A stretch of 64,000 nt of DNA from Pseudomonas alloputida (GCF_021283545.2 NZ_CP128540.1:1895501-1959500), one strand, 5' to 3'; positions 20,815 through 28,486 are shown, counted from the first letter of the stretch. Notes: a model not told the origin generated them from the letters alone. Made by a program: numbers and translations.

Positions 20815-21606
20815 TCAACCTATTAACTGGATGCACACGGGTAAGAATAGAGACGGGTTAAGGTTCAAGTTTTTTGTTACTTGGTGGTCGGTATAGCCTG
20901 ACCAGGGTCTGCTGTTTAGTTGGAGTTCTTTGCATCGTAAATCGGTAATCATGTACATCGAGCCGGCCTCCATCAGGCTCAAGCGGTAGCCTCGATATCG
21001 ATATTTGAACAGTGCTTTGGGTAAGTATATTGAATATATAAGGGCCAGGGACGGTGAGCCTATATCAATACTTTCTGGAATGATTGCCTCGGTCAGCTGG
21101 TGGATGTCAATTGATGGGGTGTGAGCCTCCAGTGATCTCGATGATGGAAGTAAGTGCAGTGCGTCACTTTCAGTTGGCCATTGCTCAATCTTGTTGTTGA
21201 GATTGATGCAAAATACTTCTATTGGATAAAGTGCTCCGCCGCTTGGGTAGCCTCTTTTGTAGGTGGTAGGGCTTTTAGTTAAGAGCGGTGCAAGCAATGC
21301 TTGGACTATATCAAAGTGAAGAGGGCGTGCTTCAAATCGTTCGCATGAACTATTTCTTCGTAGCGGGTGTGGGCTCGCCAGAGGTGTAAGAGTCGGTTCT
21401 TTGTTTTTGCTTGGGGCTACAATGGTATTGAGTTTTAGTTCGTTTCCGGTAAGTTTTTCGAGGTCTTTTGGTGGTATTTGGTGCAGGGCGCTCAAGTGTT
21501 GAGTTGCTTTGTGTATCGTATAGTTGCCTTTGGCATGGAAAGCCAATGTCTCATCCATGACCTCAGGCGATAGAAATTTTAAGTACTCATCATGGCTTAT
21601 GTTCAT
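20815..21606 (-). CDS. mcbC: SagB/McbC-type FMN-dependent azoline oxidase
   Basis: The protein has 263 residues (McbC of E. coli is 272). Hallmarks of the SagB/McbC nitroreductase-like family are RRNSSCERF (83-91), YPSGGALYPIEV (120-131), KYRYRGYRLSLMEAGSM at about 201-217, and a C-terminal SLFLPVCIQLIG. It should oxidise azolines to thiazoles and oxazoles with FMN. The ATG overlaps the mcbB stop by one base (TAATG). It belongs to an AT-rich, translationally coupled operon. Confidence 0.9.
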   Translation of the reverse strand: MNISHDEYLKFLSPEVMDETLAFHAKGNYTIHKATQHLSALHQIPPKDLEKLTGNELKLNTIVAPSKNKEPTLTPLASPHPLRRNSSCERFEARPLHFDIVQALLAPLLTKSPTTYKRGYPSGGALYPIEVFCINLNNKIEQWPTESDALHLLPSSRSLEAHTPSIDIHQLTEAIIPESIDIGSPSLALIYSIYLPKALFKYRYRGYRLSLMEAGSMYMITDLRCKELQLNSRPWSGYTDHQVTKNLNLNPSLFLPVCIQLIG

Positions 21607-22469
21607 TATTTAACTCCTCTGCATTGACACAATGGCCAGTGGACGCTGGGGTCCTCGGTGGTGACTCCAGTCTCCAGGTTGATTGTTCTGGATAATAGAA
21701 CTTGATCTTGAGTGGTTTTCGATTTTGGGGCTTTAGTGAGTTTGCTTATAAATGAAACAATGGTGCCTATAATCAAGGATTTTTGGAGCTCATCAACGTG
21801 TATCTTGGGTAAATCCAGTTTGCTGCTGCAGCAAAAAGACCAGATTTTGCACCAGTGGTGCTGGCTTGCTCTCAGCTTTTCGTAGTGAGTAATGCGGTCA
21901 AGTGTGCAAAATGCACACGGGTTTCCAATCGCGGGGATATGCATTTCCGTTAAGTGGAAGTGATTGCCACTGATAAAGCCAACGGTGGCTCCGCAGTGAG
22001 GGTTCGATACCAATAGATTTAAATAATTGGCTTTTAGTGAGTGCGGGCTAAGTTTAGTGCAGGCGAATACGAATAGCGTTGGCTTACGGGTCGTATGGGG
22101 TGTATATTCTGAATATTGCCTTATTTCTAAAGATCCGCTGTGTTTGCTTTCTAGAAGATTCTTTGTTTCGTCTGAAATTTCTAAGTCGTGGTAGATGAGG
22201 GTGTGCTGGAAGAACGGTGGGTCAGTGGGTTCTCCTATAATGGATAGACTTTTTAAGAAGTTCATAGCGCTGGAAGGCTGAAGATGAACTTTTCGTAGAA
22301 TTTTTTCAAGCGCGTGGTGCTGAATATATTTGGATTGACTCTCCTCAATAAGTTGTAATGCCCTTATTATTTTAGGTTCGGTGATCCTGGTGAAGCCGCT
22401 GGATGAAAAAACCATAGGATCACTGTCGAAATTCAGTATTTCGTAGTTGTAAACTCTGAGTGTTTTCAT
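21606..22469 (-). CDS. mcbB: McbB-like E1/precursor-recognition protein of the azole synthetase
   Basis: The protein has 287 residues (McbB of E. coli is 295). The N-terminal 100 residues look like the winged-helix leader-binding (RRE-type) region, including RALQLIEESQSKYIQHHALEKIL. The C-terminal part holds a likely zinc site from PCAFC (C185, C188) and LCQC near the C-terminus (C281, C283). The spacing resembles McbB and other E1-like partner proteins of YcaO enzymes. It would bind the leader of the precursor and activate the YcaO subunit. Its ribosome site (GAGGTG) sits in a small hairpin. Annotation as McbB rests mainly on size, cysteines and position directly after the precursor gene. 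Confidence 0.82.
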   Translation of the reverse strand: MKTLRVYNYEILNFDSDPMVFSSSGFTRITEPKIIRALQLIEESQSKYIQHHALEKILRKVHLQPSSAMNFLKSLSIIGEPTDPPFFQHTLIYHDLEISDETKNLLESKHSGSLEIRQYSEYTPHTTRKPTLFVFACTKLSPHSLKANYLNLLVSNPHCGATVGFISGNHFHLTEMHIPAIGNPCAFCTLDRITHYEKLRASQHHWCKIWSFCCSSKLDLPKIHVDELQKSLIIGTIVSFISKLTKAPKSKTTQDQVLLSRTINLETGVTTEDPSVHWPLCQCRGVK

Positions 22470-22472
22470 TTG

Positions 22473-22489
22473 GCACCTCGAAAAGGTGC
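22473..22489 (-). promoter_or_regulatory. Hairpin sequestering the mcbB ribosome-binding site
   Basis: GCACCT and AGGTGC pair across a TTTCG loop on the minus strand, burying the GAGGTG that lies 5 nt before the mcbB ATG. It may keep translation of the enzymes below that of the precursor. Confidence 0.45.
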
Positions 22490-22526
22490 GGGCGCCCGCG
22501 CAAGAACTCGTGTGCGCCCGCTTTTT
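22488..22526 (-). terminator. GC-rich hairpin between mcbA and mcbB (possible partial terminator)
   Basis: GCGGGCGC and GCGCCCGC (22488-22495 and 22514-22521) can pair across 18 nt. The run of five T follows the stem on the plus strand, so classic termination would be of plus-strand transcripts. In the mcb direction it lies right after the precursor stop and could attenuate readthrough or protect the mcbA message 3' end. Confidence 0.4.
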
Positions 22527-22527
22527 G

Positions 22528-22737
22528 TTACAGGGTTACCGGGTCGTTGTTAATGCCGTTATTTCCACCACTGCCGCCAGAGCCGCCGCTGCCTCCCTTG
22601 CAGCCACCTCCGCCTCCGCAACCACCACTACCACCACAACCACCGGCGCTGCCAGACCCTCCGAAGAACTCCGCTTCCATATCGCAATGTGTATCGGAAG
22701 CCAATTCCATGACGCTAATACCATATTGATTTTCCAT
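22528..22737 (-). CDS. mcbA: Microcin B17-like precursor peptide (linear azole-containing peptide)
   Basis: The product is a 69-residue peptide, the same length as E. coli McbA. The ATG at 22737 has a strong AAGGAGA site 6 nt upstream; an upstream ATG at 22770 lacks one. Leader (about 1-25): MENQYGISVMELASDTHCDM then EAEFF. YGISV is comparable to the FGVVL segment of the McbA leader that binds the synthetase. Core (about 26-58): Gly-rich, with C34, C40, C46 and S28, S30, S37, S50, S53, S56, mostly separated by two glycines; the tail is NNGINNDPVTL. These Cys and Ser are candidate thiazoles and oxazoles. There is also a leader Cys (C18). It is the first gene of a six-gene mcb-type operon. The bioactive product and target are unknown. 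Confidence 0.88.
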   Translation of the reverse strand: MENQYGISVMELASDTHCDMEAEFFGGSGSAGGCGGSGGCGGGGGCKGGSGGSGGSGGNNGINNDPVTL

Positions 22738-23160
22738 AGGTGTCTCCTTGTTTTTGTTGTGGCCCGACATGTGCGGGCATCAGGAGGTTTAGGCGTTAGA
22801 TTCTTCAACGTCAATCTTTCGGTGGAGGGTAAGTGGCTTGGAATGGTATTGGAGTTTTTGGTTTAAAGCCGTTTTCGTGGGAAAGTTCTTCAGAAGGGTC
22901 TTACTTTGATCTGATAATGGTTTTTAGTTTTCAGTGCTTCTTATATTTATGTAAGAAGCTTCTGATTCTGGCGTGCGAAAGCTCTGTGGTGAGCGTGTGA
23001 GTGTTCTTTGTTATGCGCGGTGTGAAGTTTTAATAAGGGGCGCGAGCATGCTGATGTTTGACATCAGCATGCTCCGAAGAATTGTTTCTAGATATTTTGA
23101 GTTGCAGGGTTAGACCTGCGTGGGGATAGATTTGCCGGGTCGTGAGATTGATTTCGGGAG
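22738..23160. other. Non-coding region upstream of the mcb operon with two palindromes
   Basis: No credible gene is seen in these 423 nt. The AT-rich part nearer the operon should hold its promoter. A perfect 13-bp inverted repeat with a 5-nt loop lies at 23044-23074 (GAGCATGCTGATG and its complement), and an 8-bp one at 22936-22959 (GCTTCTTA/TAAGAAGC). Neither is followed by a clear T-run in the operon direction. They may be operators or the terminator of something lost. Confidence 0.5.
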
Positions 23161-23223
23161 ATTTACTGCTTGCGAAAGAACGGCCTGCGTCCAATCACCA
23201 ATGTGTCTCCACCCCCGATCAGC

Positions 23224-23414
23224 GTAGGAGCGGGTTTACCCGCGAATACAGTGGCGGCGGCAACGGTGAACGGCTGGTGGAAATTGGCCAGCAGGTCCGG
23301 CCCTTTCGCGGGTAAACCCGCTCCTACGGCCGACCGCGCAGGCCTTGCGATCACGGGCCTGGCGCAAAACCCAGCCGTTAGCGCGAGCCCCGTAGGAGCG
23401 GGTTCACCCGCGAA
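23224..23414. repeat. Cluster of three REP elements
   Basis: REP cores lie at 23224-23246 (forward), 23305-23327 (reverse) and 23392-23414 (forward, one base changed: GGTTCACCC). They fill the gap between the mcb upstream region and dsbG and mark the return to host-like sequence. Confidence 0.88.
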
Positions 23415-23485
23415 CACCGGCGTAGCCGGTGCCATGCCCCACGTCGCCTGCTTCACGGCGCTCGATCTGTGCCCCACCACATGCA

Positions 23486-24244
23486 CTAGCGCTTGCCCAG
23501 AATCTTCCCAAGCATCTCCGGCCGTGGTGCCCCTTGCTGGCTTTGCAGGTTGCCTTGCTCATCCTGATAGAAAATGGCCGGAGTCGCCTGCAACCCCATC
23601 TCTTCCATCAACGCCATGTTCGCCGCCAGCTTCTGTTGCACAGCCTCTGGCACCTGCTCGAGTGCCTTCAGCGTGCTGGCCTTGCCGGCCTTTTCATGCT
23701 GCTGCAGGGCCTTGACCGGGTCTTTCGCCGCCAGCAGCGCCGCCGACTTGCCCGGGCTGTCCTCGCGGATGATGCCGACCATGATATGGCGCAACTGCAC
23801 CTTGCCCGACTCCACCCAGGGCCGCGCCTGTTCCCAGAACATGTTGCAGTACGGGCAGTTCGGGTCGCTGAACAGGTACACCTTGCGCGGCGCATCGGCC
23901 TTGCCGTCGGCGATCCACGCGGTTTTTTCCATTTTCGCCCAGATTTCCTTGCTCATCGGCGCGTATACCAGCTTTTGCAGCGGCTCGGCGCTCAGGTCCT
24001 TGCCCTGTTCGTCGAACAGGCTGCCGACCAGCACGTGCTTGCCGTCGGGGGTCAGGTACAGGGCCAGGGCGTTGTTCTGGTACTCGGCGGCATAACCGCG
24101 CAGGCCGTTGGGCGCATCGAAGCTGCCCTTGATCACGGCGCCCTTGGCTTGCAGCTGCTGAACCGCCTTGGGCAGTTCTTCGGCTTGCAGGGCAGGGGTG
24201 GCCAGCAGGGTCAGGGACAGGGGCAGCAGTGCAGTCAATCGCAT
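23486..24244 (-). CDS. dsbG: Periplasmic disulfide isomerase/chaperone DsbG
   Basis: The 252-residue protein has a signal peptide cleaved near LQA-EEL (residue 21), an N-terminal DsbC/G dimerisation domain (about 22-85), and a thioredoxin domain with active site CPYC (130-133) and a cis-Pro loop in LQATPAIFY. The family keeps cysteines reduced or isomerises disulfides in the periplasm. The ATG at 24244 is chosen for the signal peptide; the open frame upstream overlaps the TlpA-like gene. It is the last gene of a dsbD-tlpA-dsbG operon, one base after its neighbour. Confidence 0.92.
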   Translation of the reverse strand: MRLTALLPLSLTLLATPALQAEELPKAVQQLQAKGAVIKGSFDAPNGLRGYAAEYQNNALALYLTPDGKHVLVGSLFDEQGKDLSAEPLQKLVYAPMSKEIWAKMEKTAWIADGKADAPRKVYLFSDPNCPYCNMFWEQARPWVESGKVQLRHIMVGIIREDSPGKSAALLAAKDPVKALQQHEKAGKASTLKALEQVPEAVQQKLAANMALMEEMGLQATPAIFYQDEQGNLQSQQGAPRPEMLGKILGKR

Positions 24245-24245
24245 G

Positions 24246-25082
24246 TCAGTTTCCTTGTGCGGCAGGGGCGGGCGCAATGGCCCGGTCGAAAGGTTCCAGG
24301 GCGTGGCGCAGGCTGGCCCGGGACAGTTCGCCCAGGTGGCTGCCAACCAGCCGCCCGTTGGCGTCGTAGAACAGGGTGGTGGGCAAGGCCATGGAGCCGA
24401 CGCGCTGGGCCAGCAGGCCGGTGCCGTCGAACAGCACGTGGGTCAGGCTCAGGCCGGTGGTGGCGAGGAAGGTGCTGACGTTTTCCGGGGTCTCGCCCTG
24501 GTTCACGAACAGGAAGGTCACGTGCGGGTAATCGCTTTGTGCCTGTTGCAGCACTGGCATCTCACGCCGACACGGTGGGCACCAGGTGGCCCAGATGTTG
24601 ATGACCAGCGGCTTGCCGCGGTAGCTGTGCAATGCCACGGCCTGGCCGCCGGCGTTGTTCAGGCTCAGTTCGGGCAGCTCGGTGCCTTTGCTGTACAGGT
24701 GGCCGCCGAGGCTGGCCAGGCCCCAGAACAGTGCCCCGCTGAACAGCGCCCAGCCTAGCGGGCGGCGCAGGCCGGGGTGGCGCCAGCCCTGCCAGAGGGC
24801 TCCGAGCACGATGCCGGCAAGGCCCGACCAGAACAGGAAGCCGCCGTCACGGATGTCGATGATTTGCAGCGGGTCGTCCTGATACATCGGCCAGTAGGCC
24901 AGCACGAAGCCGGCGCGGGCACACAGCAGGCCGATCAGGAACAGGTTGAACAGCGCCGATTCCGGGCTCTCGCCGCCACGTCGGGCGACCCACCAGCCGA
25001 CCACGCTGGCGATCACCAGGGCGGTGAGCATCAGCAGATGGTTGAGGGCCATGGTCAGTGGCCCGAGTGTTACGGTCAGCAT
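24246..25082 (-). CDS. Membrane-anchored TlpA-like thioredoxin with Lgt-like N-terminal domain
   Basis: The protein has 278 residues. The N-terminal 125 residues contain about four membrane segments; the stretch CARAGFVLAYWPMYQ...IIDIRDGGFLFWSG resembles the prolipoprotein diacylglyceryl transferase (Lgt) fold but is too short for a working Lgt. The C-terminal periplasmic thioredoxin domain has WCPPC (167-171) and the TlpA-like GKPLVINIWATW run. It should receive electrons from the DsbD homologue encoded just upstream. The ATG overlaps the dsbD stop by one base (TGATG). The gene makes a tightly coupled operon with dsbD and dsbG. Confidence 0.88.
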   Translation of the reverse strand: MLTVTLGPLTMALNHLLMLTALVIASVVGWWVARRGGESPESALFNLFLIGLLCARAGFVLAYWPMYQDDPLQIIDIRDGGFLFWSGLAGIVLGALWQGWRHPGLRRPLGWALFSGALFWGLASLGGHLYSKGTELPELSLNNAGGQAVALHSYRGKPLVINIWATWCPPCRREMPVLQQAQSDYPHVTFLFVNQGETPENVSTFLATTGLSLTHVLFDGTGLLAQRVGSMALPTTLFYDANGRLVGSHLGELSRASLRHALEPFDRAIAPAPAAQGN

Positions 25083-26797
25083 CAGCCTTGGCTCCTGGTC
25101 TGGCCCCAGTGTTGCTGGAACGCTGCTGCGTCCACCTCACCGGTGATGCGCCGCGCGCGGCGTTCTTCACCTTCCGGGCCGATCCAGATGATGCTGGGCG
25201 GGCCGGGTACCTGGTAGCGCTGCAGCAGGGCTTTGCTGGCCGGGCTGTCGGCCGTCACGTCCAGGCGCAGCAGGTGTACGCCGGCCAGGCCGGCCTGTAC
25301 GTCGCTGCGTGCGAATACCTGTTTTTCCATGACTTTGCACGACACGCACCAGTCGGCATAGTAGTCGAGCATCACCCACTGGCCGCGGGCTTTGGCCGCA
25401 TCCAGCTCACGTTGCAGGTCTTCGGGGCGGCTGACGGTGACGAAGCGGTCTTCGGCGTGTTGGCTTGGGGCTGTCGCGGCGACGCCACCGGCGAACGGGC
25501 GTAGTGGCTGCCAGAGGTCGTCGCCGCCTGCTGCCGCACCGACCAGCAACAAGCCACCCCACAGCGCGCCGAGCAACGGCACTGCACGCAATGCCGGCAG
25601 CCGTTGCAGGGCCGGCCAGGCGGCCCAGGCCAGGGCGATCAGCCAGGCGCCGCTCAGTGCCAGCAGCAAGGTCGCAGGCAGCAGGCTGCGCACGGTGTAC
25701 AGCGCCATGGCCAGGAACACGAAACCGAACACACCCTTGACCCGGTTCATCCACGCACCCGGGCGCGGCAGATAACGGTTGCCCAGGGTTACGAGCAACA
25801 GCAGCGGCACGCCCATGCCCAGGCCGAGGCTGAACAGCACCAGCGCGCCTTGCAGCACGTCGCCGCTCTGCGCGATGTACAGCAGCGCACCGGCCAACGG
25901 CGCAGTCATGCACGGGCCGAGTAACAGGCCGGACAACGCCCCGAGCAATGCCGCACCATACAGGTTGCCGCCACGGGTACCTTGCCCGGCGCGGTCCAGG
26001 CGGTCGCGCAGGGCGGCAGGCAGTTGCAGTTCGAAGACGCCGAACATCGGCAGGGCCAGCAGCACGAACAGCCCCGCCAGGCTGCCCAGCAGCCAGGGTT
26101 GCTGCAGCCAGGCCTGCAGGCTGGCACCCAGCAGGGCAGCAACCACCCCCAGCCCGGCGTACACCAGGGCCATGCTCAGCACATAGACCCCGGCCAGCAG
26201 CCAGCCGCGCCGGGCACTGGCGCCATTGCCCAGCACCAGCCCGGCAAGGATCGGCAGCATCGGCAACGAGCAGGGGGTGAAGGCCAGCAGCAGGCCAAGG
26301 CCGAAGAACGCCAACAGGCTCCAGGCCAGGTGGCCTTGCTGAAGGCCGCTGGCCAGCGCCTGGTCGCTGGCTTGCTCGGCGGCCGGCGTTACGGTGCCGC
26401 CCAAGTCGATCGAGGTGGTTTGCGGCGGGTAGCACAGGCCGGCGTCGGCGCAGCCCTGCCAGCCCAGGCGCAACTGACCCTGGGCGTTGGCAGGCAATAG
26501 CAGTTCAAGCTGGTCGCGGTATACCGCGCTGTCGCCGAAGAACTCGTCGTGATGGTTGAGTGCCGGTGGCAGTTGCGGGTGTTGCTCGGTGGGCAGGCCA
26601 TCGAACTTCAGGCGCTTCTGGTACAGGTAGTAGCCCGGCTTGATCTGGAAGTACAGGCGCATCTGGCCGTCGGCCTGGCGGTCGTGGGTGAGCACGAAGG
26701 CTTGGTCAACCGGCAGGAAGTCTGGTTTCACATCGAACGGGTTGGCTTGCAACGGGCCGGCCAGTAGGAGTGTGAGGAAGAGCAGGAGAACGCGCAT
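25082..26797 (-). CDS. dsbD: Thiol:disulfide interchange protein DsbD
   Basis: The protein has 571 residues with the complete three-part layout: signal peptide (about 1-18); N-terminal DsbD-alpha domain with the paired cysteines of GCADAGLCYPP; a central eight-segment membrane domain (TPCSLPMLPILAGLV and GPCMTAPLAGALLY carry the reactive cysteines); and a C-terminal thioredoxin domain with WCVSCK near residue 485. It carries electrons from cytoplasmic thioredoxin to periplasmic partners, here probably the TlpA-like and DsbG proteins encoded downstream in the same operon. Length is normal for the family. Confidence 0.95.
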   Translation of the reverse strand: MRVLLLFLTLLLAGPLQANPFDVKPDFLPVDQAFVLTHDRQADGQMRLYFQIKPGYYLYQKRLKFDGLPTEQHPQLPPALNHHDEFFGDSAVYRDQLELLLPANAQGQLRLGWQGCADAGLCYPPQTTSIDLGGTVTPAAEQASDQALASGLQQGHLAWSLLAFFGLGLLLAFTPCSLPMLPILAGLVLGNGASARRGWLLAGVYVLSMALVYAGLGVVAALLGASLQAWLQQPWLLGSLAGLFVLLALPMFGVFELQLPAALRDRLDRAGQGTRGGNLYGAALLGALSGLLLGPCMTAPLAGALLYIAQSGDVLQGALVLFSLGLGMGVPLLLLVTLGNRYLPRPGAWMNRVKGVFGFVFLAMALYTVRSLLPATLLLALSGAWLIALAWAAWPALQRLPALRAVPLLGALWGGLLLVGAAAGGDDLWQPLRPFAGGVAATAPSQHAEDRFVTVSRPEDLQRELDAAKARGQWVMLDYYADWCVSCKVMEKQVFARSDVQAGLAGVHLLRLDVTADSPASKALLQRYQVPGPPSIIWIGPEGEERRARRITGEVDAAAFQQHWGQTRSQG

Positions 26798-26945
26798 GTC
26801 TTCGCCTTGGCAGATCTGGGAATGGGGCCATGCTGGCTGGGGTTGATTAAATGAAGGTTAACGCGGGTGTTGGGGGTGGGTCAGGAGTAGTAAGAGTTTG
26901 TTCTGGGTTTGCAGGGTCTTTGTTGTTGGATTTTCGAGGGGAGGC

Positions 26946-27006
26946 GGCGTTGGAATTTTGAGGGGGCGGCGTTGGAATTTTGAGTGGACGGCGTTGGAAT
27001 TTTGAG
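26946..27006. repeat. Three tandem copies of GGCGTTGGAATTTTGAG
   Basis: The 17-nt unit occurs at 26946-26962, 26968-26984 and 26990-27006, a 22-nt period. It lies upstream of dsbD within the 358-nt gap before the transposase gene, next to an inverted copy of the 32-bp unit found on the far side of the IS. The rest of the gap holds no gene that I can see. Confidence 0.8.
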
Positions 27007-27097
27007 GTGTTTGCCGGAGGATTTTCAGCGCCTGTGAGATCGAGCGCCGCCCGCGCGGCGCTTCGCGGGTAAACCCGCTCCTACGTTTGTTTCGGCC
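27007..27097 (+). repeat. Left arm of a roughly 91-bp inverted repeat (REP-containing) around the IS
   Basis: This arm contains one 32-bp unit (27007-27038), a GC-rich linker and a REP core (27062-27084). Read in reverse complement it matches 28567-28658 with only a few differences. The transposon sits between the arms, so the pair predates the insertion. Confidence 0.85.
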
Positions 27098-27103
27098 AGT
27101 CCC

Positions 27104-28465
27104 GAGGGTGTCAGAAATTTTGTGTTCGGGCATAACATGAGTAAGAGGTGCATGTATGCCAACCAAAAAGAAACCCTTGCGTGACCTGCCCAAAATCCCC
27201 AAAGAGCTGCTGGAGCAGTTCGGTGAGGGCCTGATGACCGCAGAGGCTATCGAGGATGCCTCTGCGGCGTTCAAGAAGGCCTTGATCGAACGCGCTCTGC
27301 ACGCCGAACTTGGCCACCACCTGGGTTATCCGCCGGGCGCGCAGCGCCCAGAGGATGAAACCAACCAGCGTAACGGCAAGAGTGGCAAGACGGTTTTGAC
27401 CGGCGATGGCCCGCTGCGGCTGGAAATTCCTCGTGACCGAGACGGCAGTTTTGCGCCCATTCTCATCCCCAAGCATGAGCGGCGGTACACCGGTTTCGAT
27501 GACAAGATCATCGCCATGTACGCCCGTGGCATGACGGTCAGAGAGATCCGAGCCTTTCTGTCCGAGCAGTATGGAACAGAGGTCTCACCCGACTTCATCA
27601 GCTCTGTGACAGACGAGGTCATGGAAGAAATTGGCGCGTGGCAGCAGCGGCCACTAGAGCCCATGTACCCGGTCATTTTCTTCGATGCACTGCGGGTGAA
27701 GATCCGCGAAGAAGGCTTGGTGCGCAACAAGGCCATTTACTTGGCGCTGGGCGTTCTACCCGACGGGACGCGCGATATCTTGGGCATCTGGATCGAGAAC
27801 ACCGAGGGTGCGAAGTTCTGGATGAAGGTCTTTAACGATCTCAAGACACGTGGTGTCGAGGATGTGCTGATTGCCGTGACCGATGGCCTCAAAGGCATGC
27901 CAGAGGCTCTCAGCGCCGTGTTTCCAGAGACGACTCTGCAGACGTGCATCGTGCACCTGATCCGCAACAGCCTGGACTTTGCAGCCTGGGACAAGCGGCG
28001 GGCACTGGCCAAGGCGCTCAAGCCGATCTACCAGGCCATCAACGCCGAAGCGGCTGAGCAGGCACTCGATGAGTTTGAAAACGGGCCCTGGGGCAAGCAG
28101 TATCCAACGGTCGTTGCGGCCTGGAGACGCGCCTGGGATCGAGTGATTCCCTTCTTTGTCTTCCCACCAGCCATCCGGAAAGTGATCTACACCACCAACG
28201 CCATCGAGAGTATCAATGCCCAGCTGCGCAAGATCATCAAGACCCGAGGCCATTTCCCGAACGATGACGCAGCTACCAAGCTGATCTGGCTGGGGCTGCG
28301 AAACATCACGGCAAACTGGGGCTCAGCGGCGCATGATTGGAAAAGTGCGATGAATCAATTCGCGATTTTGTACGGAGATCGGTTCATCAGGCCGACCTGG
28401 TGAAAGTCAGGGCCTGCCTGACGGCAGGCCGTTACCGGCCCGCACACAAAAAATCTGACACTTCC
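27104..28465 (+). mobile_element. IS256-family insertion sequence, complete
   Basis: The element is 1362 bp. The terminal inverted repeats are about 22 bp: left 27104-27125 and right 28444-28465 share GTGTCAGA and TTTTGTGT, with five mismatches overall. The 8-bp direct repeat CCAGTCCC flanks it at 27096-27103 and 28466-28473, as expected of a target duplication for this family. It carries one intact transposase gene, so it may be active. The exact TSD suggests a fairly recent insertion. Confidence 0.9.
27156..28403 (+). CDS. IS256-family transposase (mutator type, DDE)
   Basis: The 415-residue protein begins MPTKKKPLRDLPKIPKELL. The catalytic triad is visible: D in FFDALRVKIREE (about residue 175), D in VTDGLKGMPEA (about 242) and E in TTNAIESINAQLRK (about 350). 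Family features include GLMTAEAIEDASAAFKKALIERALHAELGHHLGY near the start and TCIVHLIRNSL after the second Asp. The frame is intact and of normal length. It fills most of the element at 27104-28465. Confidence 0.95.
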   Translation: MPTKKKPLRDLPKIPKELLEQFGEGLMTAEAIEDASAAFKKALIERALHAELGHHLGYPPGAQRPEDETNQRNGKSGKTVLTGDGPLRLEIPRDRDGSFAPILIPKHERRYTGFDDKIIAMYARGMTVREIRAFLSEQYGTEVSPDFISSVTDEVMEEIGAWQQRPLEPMYPVIFFDALRVKIREEGLVRNKAIYLALGVLPDGTRDILGIWIENTEGAKFWMKVFNDLKTRGVEDVLIAVTDGLKGMPEALSAVFPETTLQTCIVHLIRNSLDFAAWDKRRALAKALKPIYQAINAEAAEQALDEFENGPWGKQYPTVVAAWRRAWDRVIPFFVFPPAIRKVIYTTNAIESINAQLRKIIKTRGHFPNDDAATKLIWLGLRNITANWGSAAHDWKSAMNQFAILYGDRFIRPTW

Positions 28466-28486
28466 CCAGTCCCTCCTGCACCAGTC

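Noticed and set aside
22486..22866. Plus-strand reading frames of 89-126 codons across the mcbA region
   Set aside because: They are mirror images of the Gly/Ser/Cys-rich precursor (giving Pro- or Thr/Ala-rich repeats) and have no convincing ribosome site; the minus-strand precursor fits the operon.
23163..23715. Small frames over the REP cluster before dsbG
   Set aside because: They consist of translated REP repeats (GVNPLLR-like and AGLPAKTPAPT-like text) and lack ribosome sites.
26946..27006. CRISPR-like array at the short direct repeats near the IS
   Set aside because: Three 17-nt units with 5-nt gaps have no spacers of CRISPR size and no cas genes are present.
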